A stretch of 64,000 bases of DNA from Azonexaceae bacterium (GTDB lineage Bacteria > Pseudomonadota > Gammaproteobacteria > Burkholderiales > Rhodocyclaceae). The stretch covers positions 1-64,000 of the forward strand of contig JAAXVL010000006.1 in NCBI GenBank assembly GCA_013335535.1, written 5' to 3'. The translations under genes were made by a program, and so were the position numbers. The notes under the pieces are model-generated. The model was not told where the DNA came from and made no database searches. It worked only from the letters and a program-made list of their open reading frames with translations. This document shows positions 52,211-61,393 of the stretch, in pieces (positions within the stretch are counted from its first letter, which is position 1; each line of letters starts with the position of its first letter).

Positions 52211-53213
52211 GGCTGGCTCAGCTGAATGTGTCTATGTCGTCGTTCTAAACTGGAATGGCTGGCAAGATACGGTGATCTGCCTAAAGCACCTTCTGAAATC
52301 AGAGGGGCACAGATTTATCACAGTGGTATGTGACAACGGCTCTACCAACGGTTCTTTGGAGCATATCGAGACCTGGGTTCGTGGCAACGCAGCCGATGAC
52401 CTCGGAAGAGTATTGTCCTACAACCGTCTTGGCCGCGCAGAAGCAGAAGCCTGCGACGCCGAGAGAGACAAGGTATTCACCGACCTTGTACTGATCGATA
52501 ACGAGGCAAATCTGGGGTTTGCCGGTGGTTGCAACGTGGGCATTCGCTACGCACTCCGCCAACCGGACTGTACACATGTGTGGTTGCTGAACAACGATAC
52601 CAACGTGCCACCGGACTCCCTTGCGGCTTTGGTCAATAGATTTCAATCGAAACCGCGTCTTGGATTATGTGGAAGCCAGATACGCTATCAGGAGCGTCCG
52701 GAAATTGTTCAGACGTTTGGCGGCGTTCTAAATACCTGGTTCTGCACTACTCACAGCCTAAGCTGCGGCCTGCCCGCCCAACAACTCAAGTCTGAGCCGC
52801 TCGATATAGATTTCGTGCCGGGGGCATCGATGATGGCTTCTCGGGCCTTCCTGGAAGAAATAGGGCTTATGCATGAAGAATATTTCCTTTATTATGAGGA
52901 AATTGACTGGGCTGAACGAGCCAAAGGAAAATTTGATATTGGCGTTTGCCTTGGGAGTCTCGTGTACCACGCTGGTGGTGCCAGCATTGGCTCCCCGGGA
53001 GAAGGTGGGGAACGAGGATTGAGATCCGAATACTACCTGCTTCGTGGAAGATTGATATTTGCCCGAAGGTTCTATCCTTACCGTCTGTGGGCCGTCTATC
53101 TGGGACTATTGGCATCGGTCCTCACTCGGGTGAGAAGACGTCAGTGGGCTAGGGTTCGGATCGCGCTATGCGTCTTATTGGGACGCGTTCCAAGAAACCT
53201 CACCAGGACATGA
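52194..53213 (+). CDS. Family 2 glycosyltransferase
   Basis: A 339-residue GT-A glycosyltransferase. Seen: VYVVVLNWNGWQDTVICL, VVCDNGSTNGS, DNEANLGFAGGCNVGIRYAL, LLNNDTNVPPDSLAAL with the metal-binding DT element, and FVPGASMMASRAFLEEIG. The pattern is that of WbbL/rhamnosyl-type transferases. The start overlaps the previous gene by 17 bp. It probably adds a side-chain or main-chain sugar; donor unknown. Confidence 0.9.
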   Translation: MLPTVEAGSAECVYVVVLNWNGWQDTVICLKHLLKSEGHRFITVVCDNGSTNGSLEHIETWVRGNAADDLGRVLSYNRLGRAEAEACDAERDKVFTDLVLIDNEANLGFAGGCNVGIRYALRQPDCTHVWLLNNDTNVPPDSLAALVNRFQSKPRLGLCGSQIRYQERPEIVQTFGGVLNTWFCTTHSLSCGLPAQQLKSEPLDIDFVPGASMMASRAFLEEIGLMHEEYFLYYEEIDWAERAKGKFDIGVCLGSLVYHAGGASIGSPGEGGERGLRSEYYLLRGRLIFARRFYPYRLWAVYLGLLASVLTRVRRRQWARVRIALCVLLGRVPRNLTRT

Positions 53214-53305
53214 CATAAGGAAACACATCGCACAGCTTGCGATGGTCTGGCGTTCAAAATTGAAGAATTGCAATCTAGTATTGTTGTTTAGGGAAATCGC
53301 ATCAA

Positions 53306-55078
53306 ATGACTGCATTTTGCGGATATTTCGACCGACACGCAAGTAACGGCCGCTCCGACCGTCAACATCTCTTGCACGAAGCCCAGGGTCGTGCCCGGAC
53401 GAACCTGTCACGTGATCCTCACCACAAGCTTCACGAATATTCCGACACTTGCATGTTTCTCATTGCCTTTGACAATGGCGCATGGCGTCAGGGGACGATT
53501 ATTCCGGTTGACCATGCTGGCATAGCATGGGTCAGCGGAAACCCATTGATACCCCGTGATGATGGAATTTCAAACGATCCTGATGAGAGTTCGTTACAGG
53601 TTGCCATGGCCTTGGCAAATCAAGATCTTGTTGCACTATCCGGCAGTGCAGGTAGTTTCAGTGCCGCATATTGGTCACCATCAGAAAAAAAACTGAGGTT
53701 GTGTGCCGACAAACTCGCGCTGCGTCCCCTTTATGTGTATCTGGATGATGACTCCTGTTACTTCGCATCAAGTATCAGGGTGCTGCGATCCTTGCTACCG
53801 TGCGAACTTGATCTAGACGATACTGGTCTTGCCCAATTCATATACTTTGCTCAACCCCTCGGATGCAGAACCATATTCCGGAATGTTCAGGTTGTCGCAC
53901 CAGGGAGTATCCTCGAAATTGACACCGGAACTGCAAGCAGTACCACCTATTTCTGCTGGGACAAGATCACACCTTGCGATACCGACTTGGCAACATCATC
54001 CCATGACCTCTATCGCCGTTTCATTACGGCAACCAAGCGACGCACACAGGGCCGCATCGCGGCCGAAGCATTTTTAACAGGGGGAATGGATTCGCGCAGT
54101 GTTGTTGCGGCTCTCCTCGACTGCGGACTGAAAGTTCGCGCCTTTAACTATTCATATCCGAACAGCGCCGATGATGTTCTTGGTCGCATGCTCGCCGATA
54201 GGCTTCAGGTTGAGTATCTTTGTTATCACAGCAACCCGCAGGACCGCCTGAAGATAAATGCAGACTATTTCGCACTAAATGCCAAGGCTCATTTCCCAAG
54301 GCAACCCGAAGCAGATCAAAATTCCGGGCGCCTTATTTGGTCGGGAGATGGAGGAAGCGTTGGCCTAGGGCATGTCTACATAACTGCGGAAAAAGTGGTT
54401 CTTGCCAAAAGTCAGATTAACGAGAGCACAGTATTACAACTTTTCCCGGGCATAAACCAGCCAGCCTCAAGACTGATTAAGCGCTCATTAGGCAATAAAT
54501 TGAGTGATCTAGCTACGAGTTCAATGGTCGATCATTGGAAGTCCATTAATCCGACGCAACCAAGCCGACGAATATTCATGTACTACCTATTGAATGACCA
54601 GATGCGTCATCTTTATCACCATTATGAGCAAATCGACCTGAGCAATATTGAGTTTGAGATGCCATTCTTTGACATGGATTTTCTGTCTCAGGTGGTATCA
54701 CTGCCGATTGATATGTTCCTGAGACACAAGCTTTACAATTATTGGATTAGCGAATTCTCAGCCCCGGTTAACCAGACTCCATGGCAAGTATATCCGGGAC
54801 ATGAACCGTGCCCCTTACCTCAACCAGAGAATTTTCTCTCACAATGGGAAACAAACTGGTATGGCGGCAAAGTTGGAGCAATGGTCGCAAAAACGGTGAT
54901 CGACGTGCTCCAAAAAGACAGAAGCAGCCCAACATGGAAATATCTGGATAAAAAATGGTTTTATGCACTGAAGGTCGCAAATACCTTGGGCATTCATAGT
55001 TATAACTACGAATCTGACTTTGCGCGAAAAATTTATGAGGATGTTAGTGGTAAAACCATCTTTGCACTTCCAAATTAG
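53306..55078 (+). CDS. Asparagine-synthase-like amidotransferase with displaced glutaminase Cys
   Basis: A 590-residue protein of the AsnB/lasso-B superfamily. The N-terminus reads MTAFCGYF, so the cysteine equivalent to the essential Cys2 is at position 5 and cannot become the free N-terminal nucleophile by Met removal alone. The glutaminase core is otherwise weak, with no GHRRL motif. The synthetase P-loop reads LTGGMDSRSVVAALL, a DSR variant, and GDGG is seen near residue 350. It therefore probably uses ATP to activate a carboxylate and an amine other than glutamine-derived ammonia. It follows the GT2 gene after 92 bp. A glycan-linked amide is the simplest guess. Confidence 0.82.
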   Translation: MTAFCGYFDRHASNGRSDRQHLLHEAQGRARTNLSRDPHHKLHEYSDTCMFLIAFDNGAWRQGTIIPVDHAGIAWVSGNPLIPRDDGISNDPDESSLQVAMALANQDLVALSGSAGSFSAAYWSPSEKKLRLCADKLALRPLYVYLDDDSCYFASSIRVLRSLLPCELDLDDTGLAQFIYFAQPLGCRTIFRNVQVVAPGSILEIDTGTASSTTYFCWDKITPCDTDLATSSHDLYRRFITATKRRTQGRIAAEAFLTGGMDSRSVVAALLDCGLKVRAFNYSYPNSADDVLGRMLADRLQVEYLCYHSNPQDRLKINADYFALNAKAHFPRQPEADQNSGRLIWSGDGGSVGLGHVYITAEKVVLAKSQINESTVLQLFPGINQPASRLIKRSLGNKLSDLATSSMVDHWKSINPTQPSRRIFMYYLLNDQMRHLYHHYEQIDLSNIEFEMPFFDMDFLSQVVSLPIDMFLRHKLYNYWISEFSAPVNQTPWQVYPGHEPCPLPQPENFLSQWETNWYGGKVGAMVAKTVIDVLQKDRSSPTWKYLDKKWFYALKVANTLGIHSYNYESDFARKIYEDVSGKTIFALPN

Positions 55079-55208
55079 TCATAAAACCCTTCAGGTTTCC
55101 ATATGCAACGATGAAAAATATCGAAATTTTCATGGTAACTTCTGTTAAAAATAAAAATAACTTAGTCAAACAATAATTTCAAGCAAATCAACGAAATAAG
55201 GAACTTTA

Positions 55209-55925
55209 ATGGCACACGCAACCCAACGAGAATTTATCGAGGTACTATCCGATAATATTCCAAACTTTTTCTGTAATTGTCGAGTTCTTGAAATTGGCTC
55301 ACTCGATATAAATGGATCGATTCGCGATTTTTTCAAAAACTGTGATTATATAGGCCTAGATATTGGATCAGGAAAAGGTGTTGATATTGTCTGTGAAGGG
55401 CAAAAATACGATGCGCCAGATAACTCATTTGATCAAGTAATATCATGCGAAGTTATGGAGCACAACCCACATTGGCTCAAGACCACTCTGAACATGATCC
55501 GTCTTTGTAGGCCTGGCGGACTAGTGGTAATAACCTGTGCCACCACGGGACGCCCAGAGCACGGAACTACACGTACAACCGCAGATGATTCTCCGCTTAC
55601 TACAGACGCTGGTTGGGAATATTACAAGAACCTAACGAAAGATGATTTTCTAGAGCAACTTTCGTTGGATTCAAACTTCTCTGCACACTTCATCAGTATC
55701 AACTGGGCTAGTTATGATCTAATTTTCTTCGGTATTAAGAGCGGAGGCCTTGTCAATGGAAATGAAGATGGATCTATTACTTCTGCAATCCGTGCCGTAG
55801 ATGCGTACGTAACGAACAGAAATAGGGAACTGATATGCAGGGTCCGCAGCCTCTTCGCTGCCATATTTGGTGACAGGGGATTTGAAATAGCACGATCGTT
55901 TCGCTCTACAATGCAGCCACGATGA
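55209..55925 (+). CDS. Class I SAM-dependent methyltransferase
   Basis: A 238-residue methyltransferase. Seen: FCNCRVLEIGSLDINGSIRDF-type motif I, YIGLDIGSGKGVDIVCEG, DAPDNSFDQVISCEVMEHN, and LCRPGGLVVITCA. Its DNA is very AT-rich. GGA lies a few bases before the ATG. The 129-bp gap upstream (55079-55208) is also AT-rich and contains no clear hairpin. A sugar O-methylation role is likely from context, but the acceptor is unknown. Confidence 0.87.
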   Translation: MAHATQREFIEVLSDNIPNFFCNCRVLEIGSLDINGSIRDFFKNCDYIGLDIGSGKGVDIVCEGQKYDAPDNSFDQVISCEVMEHNPHWLKTTLNMIRLCRPGGLVVITCATTGRPEHGTTRTTADDSPLTTDAGWEYYKNLTKDDFLEQLSLDSNFSAHFISINWASYDLIFFGIKSGGLVNGNEDGSITSAIRAVDAYVTNRNRELICRVRSLFAAIFGDRGFEIARSFRSTMQPR

Positions 55926-56016
55926 TAAGTTTATTGATAGCAGGAAATAAATACAAGCCACATTTCACAAACGATACCTATCAATATTATTAGACAACAA
56001 TAACAGTCACAGCACC

Positions 56017-57129
56017 TTGAAAATATCTAACTTATACCGCCGAACAAATTTATCTAATATTAGTCAGAGCAAAGACAATAACTTCAATCTGATTCGTATC
56101 GTCGCGGCTTTGGCTGTACTAATTTCCCATAGCTTTACATTATCGACTGGCTCAGACTATTCGGAACCTTTTATCAAGAGCCTTGGCATGAGCTTAGGGT
56201 CGATAGCAGTTGATATGTTTTTTACCACCAGTGGATTTTTAGTAACCGCCAGTTTATTTGCTAGACAAAGCGCTATTGAATTTATTTTGGCCCGATTCCT
56301 TCGGATATTCCCTGCGCTACTAGTGATGCTAGTATTAACAATATTTGGAATTGGAGTCTTCTTTACTTCAATGCCCATAGATTCGTACCTAAGCGACTCA
56401 AGAACATATATCTATTTCCTAAAGTGTTCAACTTTAATTGGTGGCATAACTTACAACTTACCTGGTGTTTTTGATGAGAACCCATACAAAAATGCTGTTA
56501 ATGGCTCACTTTGGACCATGCCACATGAATTACGAATGTATGCATTATTGGTGATTATTTGGATTTCACTAAGAACCGCGAAGTCATTTAGATTAATGTT
56601 TTTTGAACTAATAATTGTCTTTGCTGCAATTATCTCTGGAATATTAGTTTTAGCGCTGCATTTTATTGACTCACAGGGAAATACGTTTCCCAAACTTTTT
56701 TTTATGTTTTTTGCTGGTTCAGCATTTTATGTTCTTAAGAAACAAATAATCATTTCTAATTTATATTTCATATTATTTATAATTGCACTTTCTATCTCAG
56801 CAATAGCAAACAAACATGCCTTTTTCGTCACTTACATACTGACAACTACCTATATATTGTTTTATATTGCATACATTCCTTCTGGAATTATTAGAAAATA
56901 CAATCTAGTGAGTGATTATTCATACGGAATGTATATATACGCATTCCCAATTCAACAATCTGTTGCCGCGCTCATTCCGGGCGTCTCTGTTCTCATCATG
57001 ACAATTATTTCGCTCACAGCAACCCTACTCCTTGCCATTATTTCTTGGCACTTCATTGAACGTCACGCTCTTGACCTAAAAATAATTTATGCCGACCACA
57101 CTAGAAAAAACTCTCAACCCCACATATAA
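56017..57129 (+). CDS. Acyltransferase family 3 membrane protein
   Basis: A 370-residue polytopic membrane protein with about ten helices. Seen: DNNFNLIRIVAALAVLISHS near residue 20, the Acyl_transf_3 signature with the catalytic His, and AVDMFFTTSGFLVTASLF. The only start in frame before the conserved region is TTG 56017, without a good ribosome site, so the N-terminus is uncertain. The gene is extremely AT-rich (many Ile, Asn, Lys codons), the strongest sign of transfer in the window. It probably O-acetylates a polysaccharide. It converges on the ATP-grasp gene after 58 bp. Confidence 0.85.
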   Translation: MKISNLYRRTNLSNISQSKDNNFNLIRIVAALAVLISHSFTLSTGSDYSEPFIKSLGMSLGSIAVDMFFTTSGFLVTASLFARQSAIEFILARFLRIFPALLVMLVLTIFGIGVFFTSMPIDSYLSDSRTYIYFLKCSTLIGGITYNLPGVFDENPYKNAVNGSLWTMPHELRMYALLVIIWISLRTAKSFRLMFFELIIVFAAIISGILVLALHFIDSQGNTFPKLFFMFFAGSAFYVLKKQIIISNLYFILFIIALSISAIANKHAFFVTYILTTTYILFYIAYIPSGIIRKYNLVSDYSYGMYIYAFPIQQSVAALIPGVSVLIMTIISLTATLLLAIISWHFIERHALDLKIIYADHTRKNSQPHI

Positions 57130-57187
57130 ATAATGCCTTAACCATCACAATGATTCTAAGGAATGAAATTTATCAATTAACGCAAGC

Positions 57188-58324
57188 CTATAGAATTCGA
57201 GATTTTATTCGTTCAAAAACGATTTCTAGCCAAGGCAAAGGATCATTCAATCTCCAATAGGCATCAATAACATCTCCGCTGGGTTGCGGTAATTCAGGCT
57301 GGAGTTCTGCAGACCAGCGATCCGTAATGGGCTCTCGCCATATTCGCGGGGGAGTGAGGTAGGCTGAACGTGGAACGGATAAACCTATCTGGTAAAAATA
57401 AGCAGCAAGAGCAATATTGGTACCATTAACGGTAGCCACTTCTTCTTGGAAGTCAGTACGCCCCACTGTGGGTTCCACCATGTAGAAACAACCATCTCTC
57501 GGGTCAAGCTTATATTCCATGCTACCCATACCAACGAAACCGACTTTTCGAAAGAACAACTCGGTCATTGCTGTCAATTCATCATGGTATTCAGGAGCAC
57601 TGGTACAACTTGCGGTACCACCGACACGTGGCGGCCACGAACGTATTTTTCGACCAGCGAAAGAGGCCACTGTTGTCTTGTCGGCCCCAATGTATTGGAG
57701 GCAAAAATAGATGTCTGAATCAGTCCCTTCAATCCATTCCTGGACGATCAGGTCTGATAGCACAGGGGCGATTTCCCGGAAGCGTTCGGATGCTTCTTCG
57801 GCGGATTCGACCACATAGGCTTTTTTGAATTTTGCGCCATAGTCGTAGTCCTTGAGTGCTGGTTTCAATACGCAGGGAAAACGCAGCTTGCTCAGAGCGA
57901 CTAGATCGGCCTCGCTACGTATGTGGACAGCGTGAGGGATAGGGCTGCCAAACTGGTTCGCCAAATCCTGGAATCCCTGTTTGTGCATTAGCGCTGCAAG
58001 CAGTTCCTGGTCAGGCAATGTGATGAGGAAGTATGGCAATATTTCATCGCGGCGTTCGGAAACCGTTACAACCGACTTTTCTTCAGTCAAGAACAGAACA
58101 GGTTTGTCTAATGACTTCTGACCGATGGCCAGCAAGGTATTGATCAGTACATCACCAGCGGTGTCCTCGATAAACAGCTTTTTGGCATGACGTGTGTGGG
58201 CTGTTGCATCCCGCTCAGCAAGCACCAAGAGCACGGGAATTTTTTTTAGCGCAAGACTGCGGACGATTCCAAGCGCGTTCAGTCCGCTGCCAACCACGAC
58301 AGCCAATGGCTTGTTCCTTGTCAT
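57188..58324 (-). CDS. ATP-grasp carboxylate-amine ligase-like protein
   Basis: A 378-residue ATP-grasp enzyme. ATG 58324 was chosen because AAGGG lies 6-10 bp upstream and the chain then begins MTRNKPLAVVVGSGLNALGIV. Seen: FPCVLKPALKDYDYG (ATP-binding Lys), LIVQEWIEGTDSDIYFCL, and VGMGSMEYKLDPRDGCFYMVEPTVGR with the metal-binding Glu residues. Such enzymes join a carboxylate to an amine through an acylphosphate. It is the last gene of the minus-strand glycan module and could make an amide on a sugar or peptide. Substrates unknown. Confidence 0.85.
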   Translation of the reverse strand: MTRNKPLAVVVGSGLNALGIVRSLALKKIPVLLVLAERDATAHTRHAKKLFIEDTAGDVLINTLLAIGQKSLDKPVLFLTEEKSVVTVSERRDEILPYFLITLPDQELLAALMHKQGFQDLANQFGSPIPHAVHIRSEADLVALSKLRFPCVLKPALKDYDYGAKFKKAYVVESAEEASERFREIAPVLSDLIVQEWIEGTDSDIYFCLQYIGADKTTVASFAGRKIRSWPPRVGGTASCTSAPEYHDELTAMTELFFRKVGFVGMGSMEYKLDPRDGCFYMVEPTVGRTDFQEEVATVNGTNIALAAYFYQIGLSVPRSAYLTPPRIWREPITDRWSAELQPELPQPSGDVIDAYWRLNDPLPWLEIVFERIKSRIL

Positions 58325-58438
58325 CACGCCCTTCTCTTTCATGAAAATGCTCAAAAATTTGGTTTTCGGAATCCACTATGAATAGCGTTTTAATTGGCTT
58401 GGAAGCAACCAATTAATCTCGCTTAATTCCCTCCCCCT

Positions 58439-59635
58439 TCAAAGCCGAGGTGCCATGAACGCATTATTACCTTGTAATACTTCCATCAAACGATCGCATA
58501 CCAGTGCTACATCCATATTGCTCATTGTTGAACTGGCAGGCAATTCAAGCAATCTGCCTGCAACTTCCTTGGCAGAAGAGGATACAAAATTTTCATCCGA
58601 AAATACTGGGTAACCACCTCGCGTTTCAATGGATTTCAGTTGTAGATCCCGTCGACACCGATCAAGATCGACGCCATGTGGTAACAGCACCATTGCTCGT
58701 GCGAGGTATCGACCAAGCTCATATTGAGGCATGCAAATAGCATAGCCAACGGATTGAAGGTATTTCGCATAACTATCCAGAATGCGGATACGTTCCTCAC
58801 GTCTACGTTTGAGCGATTTAAGCTGGCATAGAGCAATTTTCGCGTCTAGGTTCGCAATACCTTCCTGTTTTATCTCGCGATGGGATGGGCGACAGATGCG
58901 TTGCCAGTAGTAGGTTGCCAAACGCGTATGGGAGGTAAACAGGTAGTTCCAGACAAATGCGGCAAACGCCCTTCCCCGCGATTGTGCGGGTTTCAGCGCT
59001 TGCAATTGATTGATCAATGTCATTAGCATTTCCTGATTTTGACAGACCAACGCGCCACCCGCCCCACTTTCTCCAGTAACCATGCATTTTGACTGCGCAA
59101 AGCTGAGGATGCCAAAGTCGCCAAACGTACCAAGCATCTGTCCATTAGCAAACTCCCCCACCGCCTGTGCTGCGTCGTCGACAAGAAAAATGCCAGCCTC
59201 TCTTGTCAGCTTCTCAAACTCGACGATATCAGCGGGGCAGCCATACATATGGGCAACGATTATTCCCAGGGTGTTGCTACCGATCAACTGACGAGCACTG
59301 TTCAACTGAAGATTTAAGTCTGTACCTATTTCTGCAGGCACGGGCTTTAAGCCAGCGGACTTGACAGCATTGACCACTGCCGGGCAAATATATGAGGGGA
59401 CAATCACCTCCTTGCACTGTGGGCGTAGTTTACCCATCACCTCAAGCCCAATCCTCAAGGCTGTGCGTCCGGAATTGACGGCAAATACTTGGGAACCACC
59501 CAGAAGTTGGCTTAGCTGCCGTTCAAGTTCGCTAATATCAGGGCCGGAATGTACTCGGAATTGAACACAAGCGATAAGGGCGGCCTGATATTCCGGCCAA
59601 CCCCAGCTTGCATAAGGGGGGTGAAAATAGCTCAT
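58439..59635 (-). CDS. DegT/DnrJ/EryC1/StrS-type sugar aminotransferase
   Basis: A 398-residue PLP enzyme. ATG 59635 begins MSYFHPPYASWGWPEYQ, the usual family start; an in-frame ATG 21 codons upstream is possible, and neither has a clear ribosome site. Seen: FAVNSGRTALRIGL, VIVPSYICPAVVNAVKSAG, FLVDDAAQAVGEF and the PLP lysine in FAQSKCMVTGESGAGG. It probably aminates a nucleotide-linked keto sugar for the cell-surface glycan. It lies 114 bp upstream of the ATP-grasp gene on the same strand. Confidence 0.9.
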   Translation of the reverse strand: MSYFHPPYASWGWPEYQAALIACVQFRVHSGPDISELERQLSQLLGGSQVFAVNSGRTALRIGLEVMGKLRPQCKEVIVPSYICPAVVNAVKSAGLKPVPAEIGTDLNLQLNSARQLIGSNTLGIIVAHMYGCPADIVEFEKLTREAGIFLVDDAAQAVGEFANGQMLGTFGDFGILSFAQSKCMVTGESGAGGALVCQNQEMLMTLINQLQALKPAQSRGRAFAAFVWNYLFTSHTRLATYYWQRICRPSHREIKQEGIANLDAKIALCQLKSLKRRREERIRILDSYAKYLQSVGYAICMPQYELGRYLARAMVLLPHGVDLDRCRRDLQLKSIETRGGYPVFSDENFVSSSAKEVAGRLLELPASSTMSNMDVALVCDRLMEVLQGNNAFMAPRL

Positions 59636-59794
59636 CGAGTTGGTCTGCAGCAACGAAACCAAGAGGTTGCACAGTCCCTTGACTCTCTCCCACGACATGG
59701 GAGGCCATCGGCAATATCAATCATTCTCCATGAGGTGGGTACCCACGGGTTTCTTGATCTCATTGTGATTCCAGCTTTACCAATCTCATTGCCT

Positions 59795-61234
59795 TCACGC
59801 CGTTTCCCGTCTCAGCATGTGCCTTGCTTCTACGATTCCGTCCTTGTTAAAGACAAAACTTCCACCTATGTAAACAGCACCTCCCACAGCGACCAAAACT
59901 GCCAGCCTGGGCAAAGGCTCCATGACCAAGCTATGGCGTGTTAATGCAACAGCGGCATACATAATCGCACTCACCACTGCGGGTTTATAAATGGCCGCTA
60001 TGACTTGACCCATGGTCAGATCAAGGTGCGGGCAGGAACGTGCCACATTCGAATAGAACATAGGTGGCAAAACAAGAACCCATGCCAGCGCCAGACCAAC
60101 GAGAGAGAACTGGCACCCGACTATAAATGCCATACACATTACCACTGCGGTGATGCATGTATTTTTGAAACTAACATCCGCTCGCCCCACAGATTGGAGG
60201 CCGGCGTGGAATATCGGCCCCACTACCCGTAATGGCATAATTAGACAAATCAGGGACAGTGCTGTCGTTGAGGCAATCCAGTTGCTTCCCAGCAAGCCAC
60301 TTACAATTTCAGGGGAAACGCTGGACATACCCCACATCACCGGAAAGGCGACCAAGCTGATGCCTCGTATGCTTTTCAAAATAAAAATGTTTACATTTTC
60401 ACCATCACGTTTCGCCTTGGACATGGCTGGAAAGGCTACCTGATTCACGATAGAGGAAATGCGCGAAGCTGGCATTGAGGCCAGATTAATTGCCACAGAA
60501 TAAAGACCGAGTTGATGCCGACCAAGCAGTTTTCCGGCAATGAATGAGTCAGCTTGAGAGTAGAAGTAATACAGCAATTGATTTGCCGCGACATCTCTTC
60601 CAAAACGTAACATCTGGCCACTGCCGGAAAAACTAAAAAGCGGCAGTTCTTTATATGGTTTAAGCCAGCATAGGCCCAGTGCTCGCAGCGTTCCTGAAAC
60701 TACTGTACCCCAAGCGAGGGACCAGGCACCGTAGCCAGCAACAGCCATGGCAAGTGTAGTCAGGCTCCCCAAAAGGATCGACGCGAAATCCAATGCCGCT
60801 CGCCCTCGGTACTGCATCTCTCGATCTAGCATTGCGCTCGGTAGAACACTGAAGGCCGCCGGGATAAATTGCAGGGCGACAACCTGAATCAGCAATTCAA
60901 GTCGGGGTTCGCCAAAGAATGCTGCTGCAAGTGGCGCAACAACAATCGCCAGTGCTACGAATACACCAAAGTTAGATAAAAGAACAACACCAAATACCTG
61001 CCGCATCTGTTCGGATGAAACCTCCCTAGCCTGGACAAGGCTTGAGCCCAAACCAATTTCGGCAACCAAGGCAAATAGCCCGCTAAAGATAGTGGCCATG
61101 GCTACCAACCCGTAGTCTTCCGGGTTCAGTAGACGCATCACCACAATAGTTATTGCCCAAGATATGAACTGGGTACTAAATCGGCCGATTAACGTCCATT
61201 TAAGGGCAGAGAGAACTTGGGATCTGAAAGTCAT
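59795..61234 (-). CDS. Wzx-like lipopolysaccharide/exopolysaccharide flippase
   Basis: A 479-residue membrane protein with about 12-14 helices. Seen: LKWTLIGRFSTQFISWAITI, MRLLNPEDYGLVAMATIFSG, and SLVQAREVSSEQMRQVFGVV, the WzxC/polysaccharide-biosynthesis flippase pattern. It is the only flippase in the window, so it probably translocates the lipid-linked repeat unit built by the plus-strand glycosyltransferases. The 159-bp gaps on either side hold no clear hairpin. Confidence 0.91.
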   Translation of the reverse strand: MTFRSQVLSALKWTLIGRFSTQFISWAITIVVMRLLNPEDYGLVAMATIFSGLFALVAEIGLGSSLVQAREVSSEQMRQVFGVVLLSNFGVFVALAIVVAPLAAAFFGEPRLELLIQVVALQFIPAAFSVLPSAMLDREMQYRGRAALDFASILLGSLTTLAMAVAGYGAWSLAWGTVVSGTLRALGLCWLKPYKELPLFSFSGSGQMLRFGRDVAANQLLYYFYSQADSFIAGKLLGRHQLGLYSVAINLASMPASRISSIVNQVAFPAMSKAKRDGENVNIFILKSIRGISLVAFPVMWGMSSVSPEIVSGLLGSNWIASTTALSLICLIMPLRVVGPIFHAGLQSVGRADVSFKNTCITAVVMCMAFIVGCQFSLVGLALAWVLVLPPMFYSNVARSCPHLDLTMGQVIAAIYKPAVVSAIMYAAVALTRHSLVMEPLPRLAVLVAVGGAVYIGGSFVFNKDGIVEARHMLRRETA

Positions 61235-61393
61235 TGATTGGCTTGCTCAATACCCAATGCGTGGCAAGATCGGCACAAGGATAGGTGATTGATTCTCGAA
61301 TTAATAATGGCGCTGTGAAATAAATAAATCACTATATGAATAATTAATTGACTTGGAAACTCAGATTGTCCGGATGCTTCACACCGGTAAAAT

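Noticed and set aside
57130..57187. CCTTA...TAAGG inverted repeat between the converging acyltransferase and ATP-grasp genes
   Set aside because: Five-bp stem with a 15-base loop and no T-tract; too weak to call a terminator.
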